Assembly (NCBI GenBank): GCA_026913215.1
Contig: JAPTYK010000001.1
Location: 7,068,001 to 7,132,000 of the forward strand
Direction: 5' to 3'
DNA: 64,000 nucleotides
DNA from: Streptomyces diastatochromogenes
Lineage (GTDB): Bacteria > Actinomycetota > Actinomycetes > Streptomycetales > Streptomycetaceae
The position numbers were made by a program, and so were the translations under genes. Of this stretch, positions 1-8,715 are shown piece after piece. Below the pieces are notes generated by a model that saw nothing but the letters and a program-made list of their open reading frames with translations, searched no databases and was not told the origin of the DNA. Positions within the stretch are counted from its first letter, which is position 1. Each line of letters starts with the position of its first letter.

Positions 1-37
1 CGTGCTCCTGACCGGGCCGGGCGGGAGGACACGATGA
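1..37 (+). CDS. 3' end of a ketosynthase alpha gene (partial)
   Basis: The frame beginning at base 2 reads VLLTGPGGRTR and stops with TGA at 35-37, overlapping the ATG of the next gene at 34-36 (ATGA). KS-alpha genes of type II polyketide synthases sit directly upstream of the chain-length factor and are usually translationally coupled to it in this way. Only eleven residues are inside the window, so the identity rests on position and on the following genes. Its partner would be the chain-length factor, with which it forms the heterodimer that builds the polyketide chain. Confidence 0.6.
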   Translation, partial: VLLTGPGGRTR

Positions 38-1278
38 GCACACAGCGGCCACGGCGGGCGGTCGTCACCGGGATCGGTGTCGTCGCCCCCAACGGACTGC
101 GCTCCGACGCGTACTGGAAGTCCGTGCGGGAAGGCCTCGGCGTTCTCGACCGGATCACCCGCGAGGGCTGCGCGCACCTGCCCCTCAAGGTCGCGGGACA
201 GGTCGAGGGCTTCGACGCCTCCGCCCTCATCGACGAGCGCTTCCTCGTCCAGACCGACCGGTTCACCCACTACGCCATGGCGGCGGCCTCGCTCGCCCTC
301 GACGAGGCCGGCCTCGGCCACGACGAGGGACCCGAGGAGCCCTTCTCCATCGGCGTCGTCACCGCCGCGGGCTCCGGCGGCGGCGAGTTCGGCCAGCGCG
401 AGCTGCAGAAACTGTGGGGCCAGGGCTCCAAGTTCGTCGGCCCGTACCAGTCCATCGCCTGGTTCTACGCCGCGAGCACCGGCCAGATCTCCATCCGGCA
501 CGGCTTCAAGGGCCCGTGCGGGGTGGTCGCCAGCGACGAGGCCGGCGGCCTCGACTCCCGCGCACGCCGCCCGCGCCGTCCGGCGCGGCACCCGCGCGGT
601 CGTCGTCGGGGCGGCGGAGGCGCCCTCGCCCCGTACTCGATGGTCTGCCAGCTCGGCTACCCCGAGCTCAGCACCGTCGACGACCCGGACCGCGCCTACC
701 GCCCCTTCACGGCGAAGGCCTGCGGCTTCGTCCCCGCCGAGGGCGGTGCCATGCTCGTCGTCGAGGACGAGACGAGCGCCCTCGACCGGGGCGTCGCCCC
801 CCGGGCCACCATCGCCGGACACGGCGCCACCTTCACCGGCGCCTCCCGCTGGCAGGAGTCCCGGGAGGGACTCGCCCGCGCCATCCGGGTCGCCCTCGAC
901 GAGGCCGACTGCGCCCCGGAGGAGATCGACGTCGTCTTCCCCGACGCCCTCGGCGTACCGGAGGCGGACCGCGCCGAGGCCCTCGCCCTCGCCGACGCCC
1001 TGGGCGCGCACGCCCGGCGCGTCCCCGTGACGGCCCCCAAGACCGGCTACGGCCGGGCCTACTGCGGGCACCCGTACTGGACACCGCGGCCGCCGTGCTC
1101 GCCATGGAACACGGCCTGGTGCCCCCACCCCAACGTGTTCGACATCGACTGCGACCTCGACGTGGTCATGTCCGCCGCTCGGCCCGCCGAGCTGCGCACG
1201 GCCCTCGTCCTCAGCAGGGGACTCATGGGATCCAACGCGGCGCTCGTCGTGCGCCGCGGCGGCGGACTCGCCCGCTAA
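34..1278 (+). CDS. Type II PKS chain-length factor (KS-beta, WhiE ORFIV-type)
   Basis: About 415 residues with a ketosynthase fold. It pairs with KS-alpha in the cytoplasm to set the length of the poly-beta-ketone, here probably for a grey spore pigment. The active-site Cys of true ketosynthases is absent: the segment VVASDEAGGLDS puts Glu169 where most chain-length factors have Gln. Losses near 556-560 (two bases), 622-626 (one), 1065 (one) and 1122-1130 (two C) move the frame; joining the frames restores the AHAARAVRRGTRAVVVGAAE stretch and the APVLDTAAAVLAMEHGLVPP stretch. The start overlaps the upstream stop and the ACP follows after 22 bases, giving the usual KS-CLF-ACP order. Confidence 0.88.
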   Translation: MSTQRPRRAVVTGIGVVAPNGLRSDAYWKSVREGLGVLDRITREGCAHLPLKVAGQVEGFDASALIDERFLVQTDRFTHYAMAAASLALDEAGLGHDEGPEEPFSIGVVTAAGSGGGEFGQRELQKLWGQGSKFVGPYQSIAWFYAASTGQISIRHGFKGPCGVVASDEAGGLDSRARRPRRPARHPRGRRRGGGGALAPYSMVCQLGYPELSTVDDPDRAYRPFTAKACGFVPAEGGAMLVVEDETSALDRGVAPRATIAGHGATFTGASRWQESREGLARAIRVALDEADCAPEEIDVVFPDALGVPEADRAEALALADALGAHARRVPVTAPKTGYGRAYCGHPYWTPRPPCSPWNTAWCPHPNVFDIDCDLDVVMSAARPAELRTALVLSRGLMGSNAALVVRRGGGLAR

Positions 1279-1300
1279 CCGGGCGAGGAAGGAGAAACAC

Positions 1301-1558
1301 ATGATCACCACCGGACTCACCTTCGGCGAACTGGCCACGCTGATGAAGCACTCGGCCGGCGTCACCGTCGACCCCGCCCAGCTGGAGGAGACCCCCGAGA
1401 CCCCCTTCAACGAGCTCGGCGTCGACTCGCTCGGCCTGCTCGGCATCGTCGGCGAGCTGGAGAACCGCCACGGCGTCTCGCTGCCCACCGACGCCGAGCG
1501 CTGCAAGACGCCGGCGGAGTTCATCGCCCTCGTCAACAACGCCCTCGCAGGAGTCTGA
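1301..1558 (+). CDS. Acyl carrier protein of the spore-pigment PKS (WhiE ORFV-type)
   Basis: An intact 85-residue acyl carrier protein. The phosphopantetheine attachment site is Ser43 in GVDSLGLLG, and the sequence has the four-helix ACP pattern with no extra domains. It carries the growing polyketide as a thioester between the ketosynthase pair and the cyclases. The start is supported by GGAAGGAG seven bases upstream. It lies 22 bases after the chain-length factor and its stop is one base from the GTG start of the aromatase/cyclase, so the genes form one operon. Confidence 0.93.
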   Translation: MITTGLTFGELATLMKHSAGVTVDPAQLEETPETPFNELGVDSLGLLGIVGELENRHGVSLPTDAERCKTPAEFIALVNNALAGV

Positions 1559-1559
1559 C

Positions 1560-2038
1560 GTGTCCGGACACACCGACAACAGCATCACCATCGACGCCCC
1601 CTCGACCTCGTCTGGGACATGACCAACGACATCGAGAACTGGCCGCAGCTCTTCAGCGAGTACGCCTCCGTCGAGGTCCTCGAACGGAAGGGCGACACCA
1701 CCAAGTTCCGCCTGACCATGCACCCGGACGAGAACGGCAAGATCTGGAGCTGGGTGTCGGAGCGCACCACGGACCGGGACAACCGGAAGGTGCGCGCCCA
1801 CCGCGTCGAGACCGGCCCGTTCGCCCACATGAACATCGCCTGGGAGTACACGGAGCTGCCCGGCGGCGTCCAGATGCGGTGGATCCAGGACTTCGCGATG
1901 AAGCCCGACGCCCCCGTCGACGACGCCTGGATGACGGACAACATCAACCGCAACTCCCGCACCCAGATGGCCCTCATCCGGGACCGTCTCGTCCTGGCCG
2001 CCCGCGAGCGCGGGAGCGCGCCGGTCCGGCCCGCCTGA
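1560..2038 (+). CDS. Polyketide aromatase/cyclase, SRPBCC fold (WhiE ORFVI-type)
   Basis: About 159 residues of the START/SRPBCC polyketide cyclase family, acting on the ACP-bound chain. I place the start at the GTG at 1560, directly behind the ACP stop: it reads MSGHTDNSITIDAP and then joins LVWDMTNDIENWPQLFSEYA after restoring one C at about 1599 (a run of six C before TCG read as five). A later ATG at 1619 would remove the first strand of the fold. The internal motif DNRKVRAHRVETGPF and the terminal helix MALIRDRLVLAARER fit the family. Confidence 0.85.
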
Positions 2039-2073
2039 CGGCAGCTCGGGACGTCCGTCCCGGAAAGGAAGAC

Positions 2074-2405
2074 ATGCACCACGCACTGATCGTCGCCCGC
2101 ATGGCGCCCGGTTCGGCGCCCGCGATCGCGGACGTGTTCGCCGACTCCGACCGCGGCGAGCTGCCGCACCTGGTGGGGTCGCCCGACGCAGCCTGTTCCA
2201 GTTCGGCGACGTGTACCTGCACCTGATCGAGTCCGAGCGGGACCCGGCGCCGAACGTCGCCCGGCTGGCCGGACACCCCGAGTTCCGCGATGTCAGCAAG
2301 CGCCTGGAGACGTACGTCAGCGCGTACGACCCGACGACCTGGCGCAGCCCCAAGGACGCCATGGCGCACTGCTTCTACCGCTGGGAGCGTGACGCCGGCT
2401 CCTGA
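2074..2405 (+). CDS. TcmI-family polyketide cyclase (WhiE ORFVII-type)
   Basis: About 110 residues of the TcmI dimeric alpha/beta-barrel family, which closes later rings of aromatic polyketides. The N-terminal part reads MHHALIVARMAPGSAPAIAD and the C-terminal part FQFGDVYLHLIESE then HPEFRDVSKRLETYVSAYDP, which is typical. One G is missing near 2194 in GGTGGGGTCGCC, so the two parts lie in different frames. The ATG at 2074 is preceded by GGAAAGGAAG. This is the last gene of the rightward pigment operon and is followed by a strong hairpin. Confidence 0.87.
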
Positions 2406-2422
2406 GCCGGAAAGCCGGTGGA

Positions 2423-2471
2423 ACCCGAGGCCGCCCGCCCCGCGAGAGTCGCGGAGCGGGCGGCCTCGGGT
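2423..2471. terminator. 16-bp stem hairpin between convergent genes
   Basis: ACCCGAGGCCGCCCGC (2423-2438) pairs perfectly with 2456-2471 around a 17-base loop. It lies between the cyclase stop (2405) and the methyltransferase stop (2491), so it can end transcription from both sides. No T tract is present, as is common in streptomycetes. Confidence 0.8.
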
Positions 2472-2490
2472 CTGTCCGCCGGGTCCCGGG

Positions 2491-3526
2491 TCAGCCGGGC
2501 ACGGTGCACTCGAAGGCGTGGAGGTAGGCGTTGACCGGGCGGATCTCGCCGATCACGAGCCCGGCGTCCGTGAGCCGGTCCACCATGCTCTGCCGGGTGT
2601 GCTTCGCGCCGCCGACGTTGAGCAGCAGCAGCAGGTCCATGGCCGTCGTGAACCGCATGGACGGGGTGTCGTCCACGAGGTTCTCGATGACGACGACGCG
2701 GGCGCCGGGCTCCGCCGCCTTCCGGACGTTCGCCAGGCACCTGCGGGTGCTGTCGTCGTCCCACTCCAGGATGTTCTTGATGACGTAGACGTCGGCCCGC
2801 ACCGGGATGTCCTCCCGGCAGTCGCCGGGCACGACGCGGACGCGGGCGGCCAGCGAACCGTTCTCCCGCAGCCGCGGATCGGCGTTGCCGACCACCGCCG
2901 GCAGGTCGAGCAGGGTGCCGTGGAGTTCGGGGTGCCTCTCCAGGAGGCTCGCCAGGACGTGGCCCTGGCCGCCGCCGATGTCCGCGACCGAGGACGCCCC
3001 GCGCAGGTCGAGCAGTTCGGCGACGTCCTCGGCGGACTGCCGGCTGGACGTGGTCATGGCCCGGTTGAACACGTACGCGGACTCGGGCGCCTCCTCGTTG
3101 AGGTACGAGAAGAACTCCCGCTCGTACACGTCCTCGAAGACGTTGCGGCCGGAGCGCACGGCCTCGTCGAGCTTGGGCCAGACGTCCCAGGTCCAGGGCT
3201 CGGTGCACCACAGCGCGATGTAGCGCAGGCTGTGCGGGTCGTCCTCGCGCAGCAGCCGGGACATCTCCGTGTGGGCGAAGGTGCCGTCGGGCTGCTCGGT
3301 GAAGACGCCCTGGCAGGACAGGGCGCGCAGCAGGCGCCGCAGCGTGCGGGGTTCGGTCTTCACGGCGGCCGCGAGGTCCTCCGCGGTCATGGGGCGTCTC
3401 CCAGGGCGTCGGCCACGCCGAGGCGGGCGGCCGCGCGCACGGCGGCGGCGCACGCCGCGCCGAAGACGAGTTCGCGCAGCCGCATGGGCGGCGGGGAGCG
3501 GAGTCGACGGATTCGACGGTCGTCAT
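2491..3526 (-). CDS. SAM-dependent O-methyltransferase (TcmN/DmpM-like class)
   Basis: About 345 residues. The N-terminal winged-helix dimerization part reads MRLRELVFGAACAAAVRAAA and is followed by a class I methyltransferase domain; motif I is VADIGGGQGHVLASLLE at about residue 181. Polyketide and small-molecule O-methyltransferases have this layout, so a tailoring role for the adjacent pigment is likely but unproven. One C is missing near 3497 and another near 3390 (GCCCCATG); both sit in C runs. The start at 3526 (MTTVESVDSAPPPM) joins cleanly to the conserved N-terminus. It is transcribed toward the PKS genes and is separated from them by the hairpin at 2423-2471. Confidence 0.82.
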
Positions 3527-3580
3527 CTGTTTCGCCTTGCCTTTGCTGTCGTGCCGTTCGGGTGGGGAGGGGAGCGGTGG

Positions 3581-4645
3581 TCAGCACATGCCCGCGGGCT
3601 CGGAGACGCCGCAGGTGTTGTGGCGGAAGGTGTTGGTCGTGCCGACGTCCCGGTTCGCCAGGTCGGCGGTGCCGTTGCGCAGCACCACGTTGTCGCGGAT
3701 GTCGATCCGCTCGTTGGGGACGCCCACGAAGCTCTTGAAGAGGACGATGCCGCCCGACAGCGGGGAGCCGCCCACGTTGTCCTCGACCCGGTTGTCCGCG
3801 ACGACCGTGTCCTCGGCGCCGGTGACGACGATGCCCGAGCCCTGGAGGAAGGGCAGGCGGGGGGTCTTCGGGCAGAGCTTGTTGTTCTCGTGGACGCGGT
3901 TGTGCCGCACGCTCATCGCCCCGGCGCGCGGCGTGGACTCGTCGCCCACCACGAACACGGCGGCGCAGTTGCCCGTGGCCTCGTTGTGGTCGACGCTCAG
4001 GTTCCGCAGGCGGCGCACGGTGATGCCGATGCGGTTGCCGGACACCCGGTTGCCGCTGACGACCGTGCCGTCGGTGTCGGTCGCGCCGCCCTCCTCGGTG
4101 ACGGTGTTGGCCAGGAACAGTCCGGCGTCCCCGTTGTCCCGGGCGGTGTTGTGGCGCAGCACGCTGCGTACGGAGCGGTCCTCGGCGATGCCCCAGGTGC
4201 CGTTGGACTCGGCGGTGACCCGCTGGACCTCCAGGCGGTCGGTCCAGGTGGCCCACAGGCCGTTCTTGGCGAAGCCCCGGAGGGTCAGCGAGCGCACGGC
4301 CACGTTCTCGACGGGCCGGTCCTTCGTGCCGGTCACGCAGATGCCGTTGCCGGCCTGGGCGCAGGCGTCGGCGCCGGGGGCGGCGGCGGGCACGAGGACG
4401 GTGGGGAAGAGGCTCGAACCGCGGAGCGTGAGGTTCGGGGTGGTGATGCGGACGCTCTCGCGGTACGTGCCCGGGGCGAGGAGGACCGTGTCGCCGGGGC
4501 GGGCGGAGTCCACGGCCCGCTGGATCGATTCGCCCGGCTTCACCCGGTGCACCGCCCGGCTCGCGGCCGACGGCGCGGCGGCTCCGAGCCCCGAGGCCGC
4601 GAGGGCCGCGGTGCACGCCAGGAGGGCGATCTGTCGTTTCGTCAT
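3581..4645 (-). CDS. Secreted right-handed parallel beta-helix protein
   Basis: An intact 354-residue protein. A Sec signal peptide (MTKRQIALLACTAALAASG, cleavage near AASRA at about 29) is followed by repeated beta-helix turns with N-rich corners such as VVSGNRVSGNRIGITV and NRVEDNVGGSPLSGG. The opening VKPGESIQRAVDSARPGDTV is the usual cap of pectate-lyase-like or NosD-like helices. I see no clear lyase catalytic set, so substrate and activity are open; polysaccharide binding or cleavage outside the cell is the family expectation. It ends 54 bases from the start of the methyltransferase gene, on the same strand, and could be cotranscribed with it. Confidence 0.85.
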   Translation of the reverse strand: MTKRQIALLACTAALAASGLGAAAPSAASRAVHRVKPGESIQRAVDSARPGDTVLLAPGTYRESVRITTPNLTLRGSSLFPTVLVPAAAPGADACAQAGNGICVTGTKDRPVENVAVRSLTLRGFAKNGLWATWTDRLEVQRVTAESNGTWGIAEDRSVRSVLRHNTARDNGDAGLFLANTVTEEGGATDTDGTVVSGNRVSGNRIGITVRRLRNLSVDHNEATGNCAAVFVVGDESTPRAGAMSVRHNRVHENNKLCPKTPRLPFLQGSGIVVTGAEDTVVADNRVEDNVGGSPLSGGIVLFKSFVGVPNERIDIRDNVVLRNGTADLANRDVGTTNTFRHNTCGVSEPAGMC

Positions 4646-4784
4646 ATCGCGAAGTTATGAGCGCCCGTTCCGGCCCGCCACCGCTGATCCCCGGGTGGGC
4701 CGGGGCCGACCGGGGCCGTCGCGGGAGGGCCGTACGGGACTGCTCCGTTCGCGTGCCGGTCAAGATCACTCATGGGGACGCACC

Positions 4785-4798
4785 GTCACCACGGTGAC
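4785..4798. promoter_or_regulatory. Perfect dyad GTCACC-AC-GGTGAC in a divergent 320-bp gap
   Basis: The gap 4646-4965 separates the leftward beta-helix gene from a rightward small surface-protein gene and has no coding frame I believe. Near its middle is a 14-base perfect palindrome that could be an operator for either promoter. No convincing -35/-10 pair is visible; the rightward gene has the ribosome site AAGGAGAGAAGC before its ATG. Confidence 0.35.
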
Positions 4799-4965
4799 CT
4801 GCTGTGACGGTCCGGGGCGGTGACGGGCGTGCGTCCGCCCGGAGTACGGCCGGCCGCGCTCCCCGTGTTGCGGGGACCCCGCACCGGGCTTTGCCTCGTG
4901 CACGGAGCACAGCACAGGCGCCGCGCGAAGAAGCCGGCCGGAAGGCTCCACCGAAGGAGAGAAGC

Positions 4966-5610
4966 ATGCGTCGCGCACGCACCGGTCTGCAGGTCGGCCT
5001 GATCGTCGGCGCCGTCGTCCTGTCCGCCCCGCGGCCCTCGCCGTCCCCGGGGACCCCGATGTCCACATCTACCCGATGAACGCGTCTCCCGGCACCACCG
5101 TCACCGTCACCACCACCGCCTGCGGCAAGGAGACCTACGGCAAGGGGAGTCGGAGGCGGGCGGCAAGTTCCACCTCCTGCCGCGCGGCCGGCAGGGCGTC
5201 CTGGTGGGCGAGTTCACGGTGCCGGAAGGCGCCTCCGGCACGGACACGATCACCCTGAAGTGCCCGCCGCGGATCAAGGAGGTCGTGACGTACCGCATCT
5301 CCGCCCGGCCGCACGGCGGCGTCGAGGCCGGCTCCGGCTGGGCGGCCGGCGCCGCGGCCCGGCCGGCACGGCGGCGGAATCCGGTACGGACCTCCCGGGC
5401 GTCCCGCTCGCCGCGGGCGGCCTCCTGCTCGCCGGCGCCCTCGCGGGCGGCGCGATCCACCTGCGCCGCCGCGCGAGGGAGGAGCCCGCGCCGCGTCCTG
5501 ACGGCCGGCCGGGTGCTCCGCCCGGACCGGCCCGAGACGCCTCCGCCCCGGTCCCGTCGCCTCGCGCGGCGGGCCGGGGCGGAGTCGTACCCATGTACGC
5601 CCGAACGTGA
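4966..5610 (+). CDS. Small exported protein with C-terminal membrane anchor
   Basis: About 215 residues after restoring single bases near 5027, 5146 and 5360. A signal peptide (LQVGLIVGAVVLSAPAALAV) is followed by a short extracellular domain (VHIYPMNASPGTTVTVTTT, EFTVPEGASGTDTITLKCPP), a flexible Gly/Ala/Pro linker, a membrane segment (LAAGGLLLAGALAGGAIHL) and a basic cytoplasmic tail. The domain resembles small immunoglobulin-like surface proteins common in Streptomyces; I cannot assign a function. The start is set by AAGGAGAGAAGC just upstream. The three frame breaks fall in G/C runs and the reconstructed order signal-domain-anchor makes sense as one gene. Confidence 0.65.
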
Positions 5611-5811
5611 TCGGTTTCTTGCATTTCCCTACGGTGATCGGTCGTTTTGTGGGGTCTAAATGACCGCTGGAGGCTGTCCTTCCAGCAAGGTCACATGGCG
5701 AACCCGAACTGACTATGCTCCCCGATGTGTTGCGCCGCGCTCACAGCGAGTCACCATCGGCGCGCCGCATCACCTCAGTCCGTTTCATTTCAGACTGTTT
5801 AGGGACCCCTG

Positions 5812-7351
5812 ATGGTTCGTGCAGGTTCACTCTCCAGATCCCGGCCGGACGCGCTCGGCCGGGTATGGCTCCTCCCGCCCGGAGTTCTGGCCGTCGCCAC
5901 CGTGATAGCGCTGCTCGTCTCCTCCGAGCGGATACGGACACCGGTCGCCTGGTGCGGACTCGTGGCGGTCCTCCTGACGGCCGCCACCTCGGCGGTGGTC
6001 GCGCGCCGGACCCGCGCGCAGGAGGCGGACCGGCACACCCGGGCGAGGGTCGAGGCGGCCGAGGGGCACGCCGAGCGCGAGGCCGCGCTGCTCGCGCGCC
6101 TGGACGACCAGCGGGCCGCCGTCGCCTGGCTGGCCGAGGAGCTCCTCCCGGTGGCCATCACCCGGCTGCACCGGGCGACCCGCCTCGGAGGTCCTGCGCG
6201 CCGTCGCCTTCGGGAAGCACCTCGACCCGGACTACACCGAGGCCCTCAGGGCGGCCCTGCGGACCTCCCTGGACGCCGTCGAGGCCGAGGAGCACACCCG
6301 GGACGCCTCCCAGCGCGCCCTCGTGGCCGTCGCCCGCAGGGTCCAGGCGATCGTGCACCAGCTCGCCAGGACCTCCACGCCATGCAGATCCTGCACGGCA
6401 ACGACCTCGTGGTCTCCCGCGGCCTCCAGGCCGTCGACCACCGCAACGCCCTGATCGGCCGCCTCGCGGCCAGCGTCGCGGTCCTCGGCGACGCCCGCCC
6501 CGGGCGCCAGTGGTCGAAGGCGATCCCGCTCTACGACGTCCTGCGCGGGGCCATGTCCCGGATCGTGGACTACCCCCGCGTGAAGCTCCAGTCGGTGGCG
6601 GAGGTGGCGGTGACCGGCCCCGGCGCCGAGCCGCTGATGCACCTCCTCGCCGAACTCCTCGACAACGCCACGACGTTCTCGCCGCCGCACACCCCCGTCG
6701 AGGTGACCGCCAGCGAGGTCCCCTCCGGCATCGCGATCGAGATCGAGGACCGCGGAGTCGGCCTCACCGAAGAGGTCCGGCGGCGCGTCGAGCGCGTCAT
6801 GGCGCAGTCGCGGACCGGCGTCAACCTCTCCGGCCTGGGCGAGCTCACCCAGATCGGCCTCCCGGTCGTCAGCCGGCTGGCCCGCGAGCACGGCTGCGAG
6901 GTCGACCTGCGCACCTCCGCCTACGGAGGCGTCCGGGCCGTGGTGCTCGTACCCCGCACCCTGATCACCACGGTGCCCCCGTCCGCCCTGCTGACCCCGG
7001 AGATCCTCCGGCGGCGCGCGCGGCCCCGTCCTGCCCCGCCCGACCCCGGCCCCCGACGCCGGCCCGGACACCGTCGAGGTCAGGAGGACCGCCAACGGAC
7101 TGCCGCAGCGGCGACGCGAGGCGCCCGCGCCCGCGCTCCCGCAGCGACGGCGCGAGTCGCCCGTCCCGACCCCGGTCGTCCAGACGGGTCCCGCGCCCGA
7201 CGCCGATCCGGCCGTCTCCCGCCCCAGCCGTGGCAACTCCCGCCCGCCGGGCCTGATGTGGGAGGCGTTCAACGGCGACAAGAGAGGCGGCAAGAGCGAG
7301 CCCTCCGACCCCTTCCCTTCCCCCAGCGATCCGTCAGATGAGGACGAGTAA
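5812..7351 (+). CDS. cvnA: Conservon sensor-kinase-like protein CvnA
   Basis: About 514 residues. Two N-terminal membrane segments (LLPPGVLAVATVIALLV and VAWCGLVAVLLTAATSAVVA) precede a helical region and a histidine-kinase-like ATPase domain with N-box LLDNATTFSPPHTPVEV and G-box EDRGVGLTEEV. The C-terminal tail is low-complexity with TANGLPQRRR repeats, typical of CvnA. The phosphoacceptor His of classical kinases is not evident. In conservons this protein sits at the membrane with the CvnB-D complex, loosely resembling a G-protein-coupled receptor. Base losses near 6186 (two), 6367 (one) and around 7015-7060 shift the frame; the tail ends at TAA 7349-7351, one base before cvnB. Confidence 0.88.
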
Positions 7352-7352
7352 C

Positions 7353-7758
7353 ATGCAGCCACTGCCGAACATGGACTGGATGCTCACGGACCTGGTGAGC
7401 AGCGTCCCGTACGTGCGCCACGTGGTCGTCCTGTCGTCGGACGGCCTGTGCATCGGGCAGGCGAACACGGCCCCCGACGCCGCCGACGCGATCGCCGCGG
7501 CCTGCTCCGGCATCCAGAGCCTGGCGCGGGCGATCTCGCAGATGTTCCCGGAGGGGGACGGATCGACGCGGATGGTCGGGATCGAGGCCGACGGCGGCTA
7601 CTTCTCCCTCATGGCGGCGGCCCGGGGCCTACCTCGCGGTCCTCGCCGACCCGGAGGTGGACGCCGGACTCCTCGGCGACCGCATGCGGACGCTGGTGAT
7701 CCGGATCGGCCAGCACATCACCAGCCCTCCCCGTGAGGACATCGGGCAGGCGATGTGA
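7353..7758 (+). CDS. cvnB: Roadblock/LC7-domain protein CvnB
   Basis: About 135 residues of the roadblock/LC7 family (MQPLPNMDWMLTDLVSSVP, HVVVLSSDGLCIGQA). In conservons CvnB binds CvnA and CvnD and probably controls the GTPase. The start I use is ATG 7353, one base after the cvnA stop; an upstream in-frame ATG at 7338 lies inside cvnA. Two bases are missing near 7628 (GGGGCCTACC), after which the sequence continues as YLAVLADPEVDAGLLGDRMR and ends with TGA 7756-7758, overlapping the GTG start of cvnC by four bases. Confidence 0.88.
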
Positions 7759-8111
7759 CATCGGAGAACCAGGGCCCCTGGAATGAAGGCACACCCGTCC
7801 CGCTCTACGTCATTACCGGTGGCCCGGACCCCTCGGCCGGGAACTTCAACCTGGTCACGCTCATCGCGACGAGGTCCGAGCCCGACCCCGCCATGCAGCC
7901 CGAGCAGTCGGCCATCCTCACCCTGTGCACGTACCCGCTCTCGGTGGCGGAGGTCTCGGCCCACCTCAGCCTTCCCTTCAGCGTCGTCACCGTGCTGCTC
8001 GCCCAGCTCGTCGAAGAGGAGCGGGTCGAGGCCATCGCGCCCGTACCCGTGGCGGCCTATCCCGAACGCGGCCTACTGGAGGCGGTGATCCATGGACTAC
8101 GCAAGCTCTGA
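7755..8111 (+). CDS. cvnC: DUF742 protein CvnC
   Basis: An intact 118-residue DUF742 protein with a winged-helix-like core (LCTYPLSVAEVSAHLSLPFS, VVTVLLAQLVEEERVEAIAP). The GTG start at 7755 overlaps the cvnB stop, and the end overlaps cvnD by 20 bases, so translation is coupled throughout. CvnC is a constant member of conservon complexes; its biochemical role is not settled. Confidence 0.92.
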   Translation: MTSENQGPWNEGTPVPLYVITGGPDPSAGNFNLVTLIATRSEPDPAMQPEQSAILTLCTYPLSVAEVSAHLSLPFSVVTVLLAQLVEEERVEAIAPVPVAAYPERGLLEAVIHGLRKL

Positions 8112-8715
8112 CGTACTCGATGCCGGCCGGCGCGACACCGACCTGCTGCTGCCGCACGGCGCCCGAGGAGTCAAGGTCGTGATCGTCGGCGGCTTCGGCG
8201 TCGGCAAGACGACCATGGTCGGGGCGGTGAGCGAGATCCCGCCCCTGACCACCGAGGAGACCATGACGCAGGCCGGCGTCGGGATCGACCACAACCCCGG
8301 CGCCAAGGGCAAGAAGACCACCACCGTCGCGATGGACTTCGGCCGGATCAGCATCAACCAGGAGCTGATCCTCTATCTGTTCGGCACCCCCGGACAGGAG
8401 CGCTTCTGGTTCCTGTGGAACGGCATCTTCGAAGGCGCCCTCGGCGCCATCGTCCTCGTCGACACCCGCAGGATCGAGGTCTCCTTCGAGGTCATCACCC
8501 GCCTCGAAGACCGCCGCGTCCCGTTCGTCGTGGCCGTCAACACCTTCCCGGAGGCCCCGCAGTACCCCCTCGAAGACCTGCGCACCGCTCTGGCCCTCAG
8601 CGAATCCGTGCCCATCGTCACCTGTGACGCACGGGACCGGGCGTCCTGCCGTGACGCCCTCCTCTCGCTGATGGGCTACCTGTGCACCCTCGCCGCCGCC
8701 CAGGAGACCGCATGA
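8092..8715 (+). CDS. cvnD: Conservon GTPase CvnD
   Basis: An intact 207-residue small Ras-like GTPase. The P-loop is GGFGVGKT at residues 33-40, the switch II region is GTPGQERF, and AVNTFP stands where NKxD is found in Ras. It hydrolyses GTP in the cytoplasm and docks to CvnA/B. ATG 8092 lies 20 bases inside cvnC and the stop overlaps the P450 start (ATGA at 8712-8715). Confidence 0.94.
   Translation: MDYASSDVLDAGRRDTDLLLPHGARGVKVVIVGGFGVGKTTMVGAVSEIPPLTTEETMTQAGVGIDHNPGAKGKKTTTVAMDFGRISINQELILYLFGTPGQERFWFLWNGIFEGALGAIVLVDTRRIEVSFEVITRLEDRRVPFVVAVNTFPEAPQYPLEDLRTALALSESVPIVTCDARDRASCRDALLSLMGYLCTLAAAQETA

Noticed and set aside
2290..3738. Long open frame of about 480 codons on the plus strand across the methyltransferase gene
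   Set aside because: It is an Arg/Gly/Ala/Val-rich shadow typical of high-GC DNA. The opposite strand holds recognizable methyltransferase motifs and good codon pattern.
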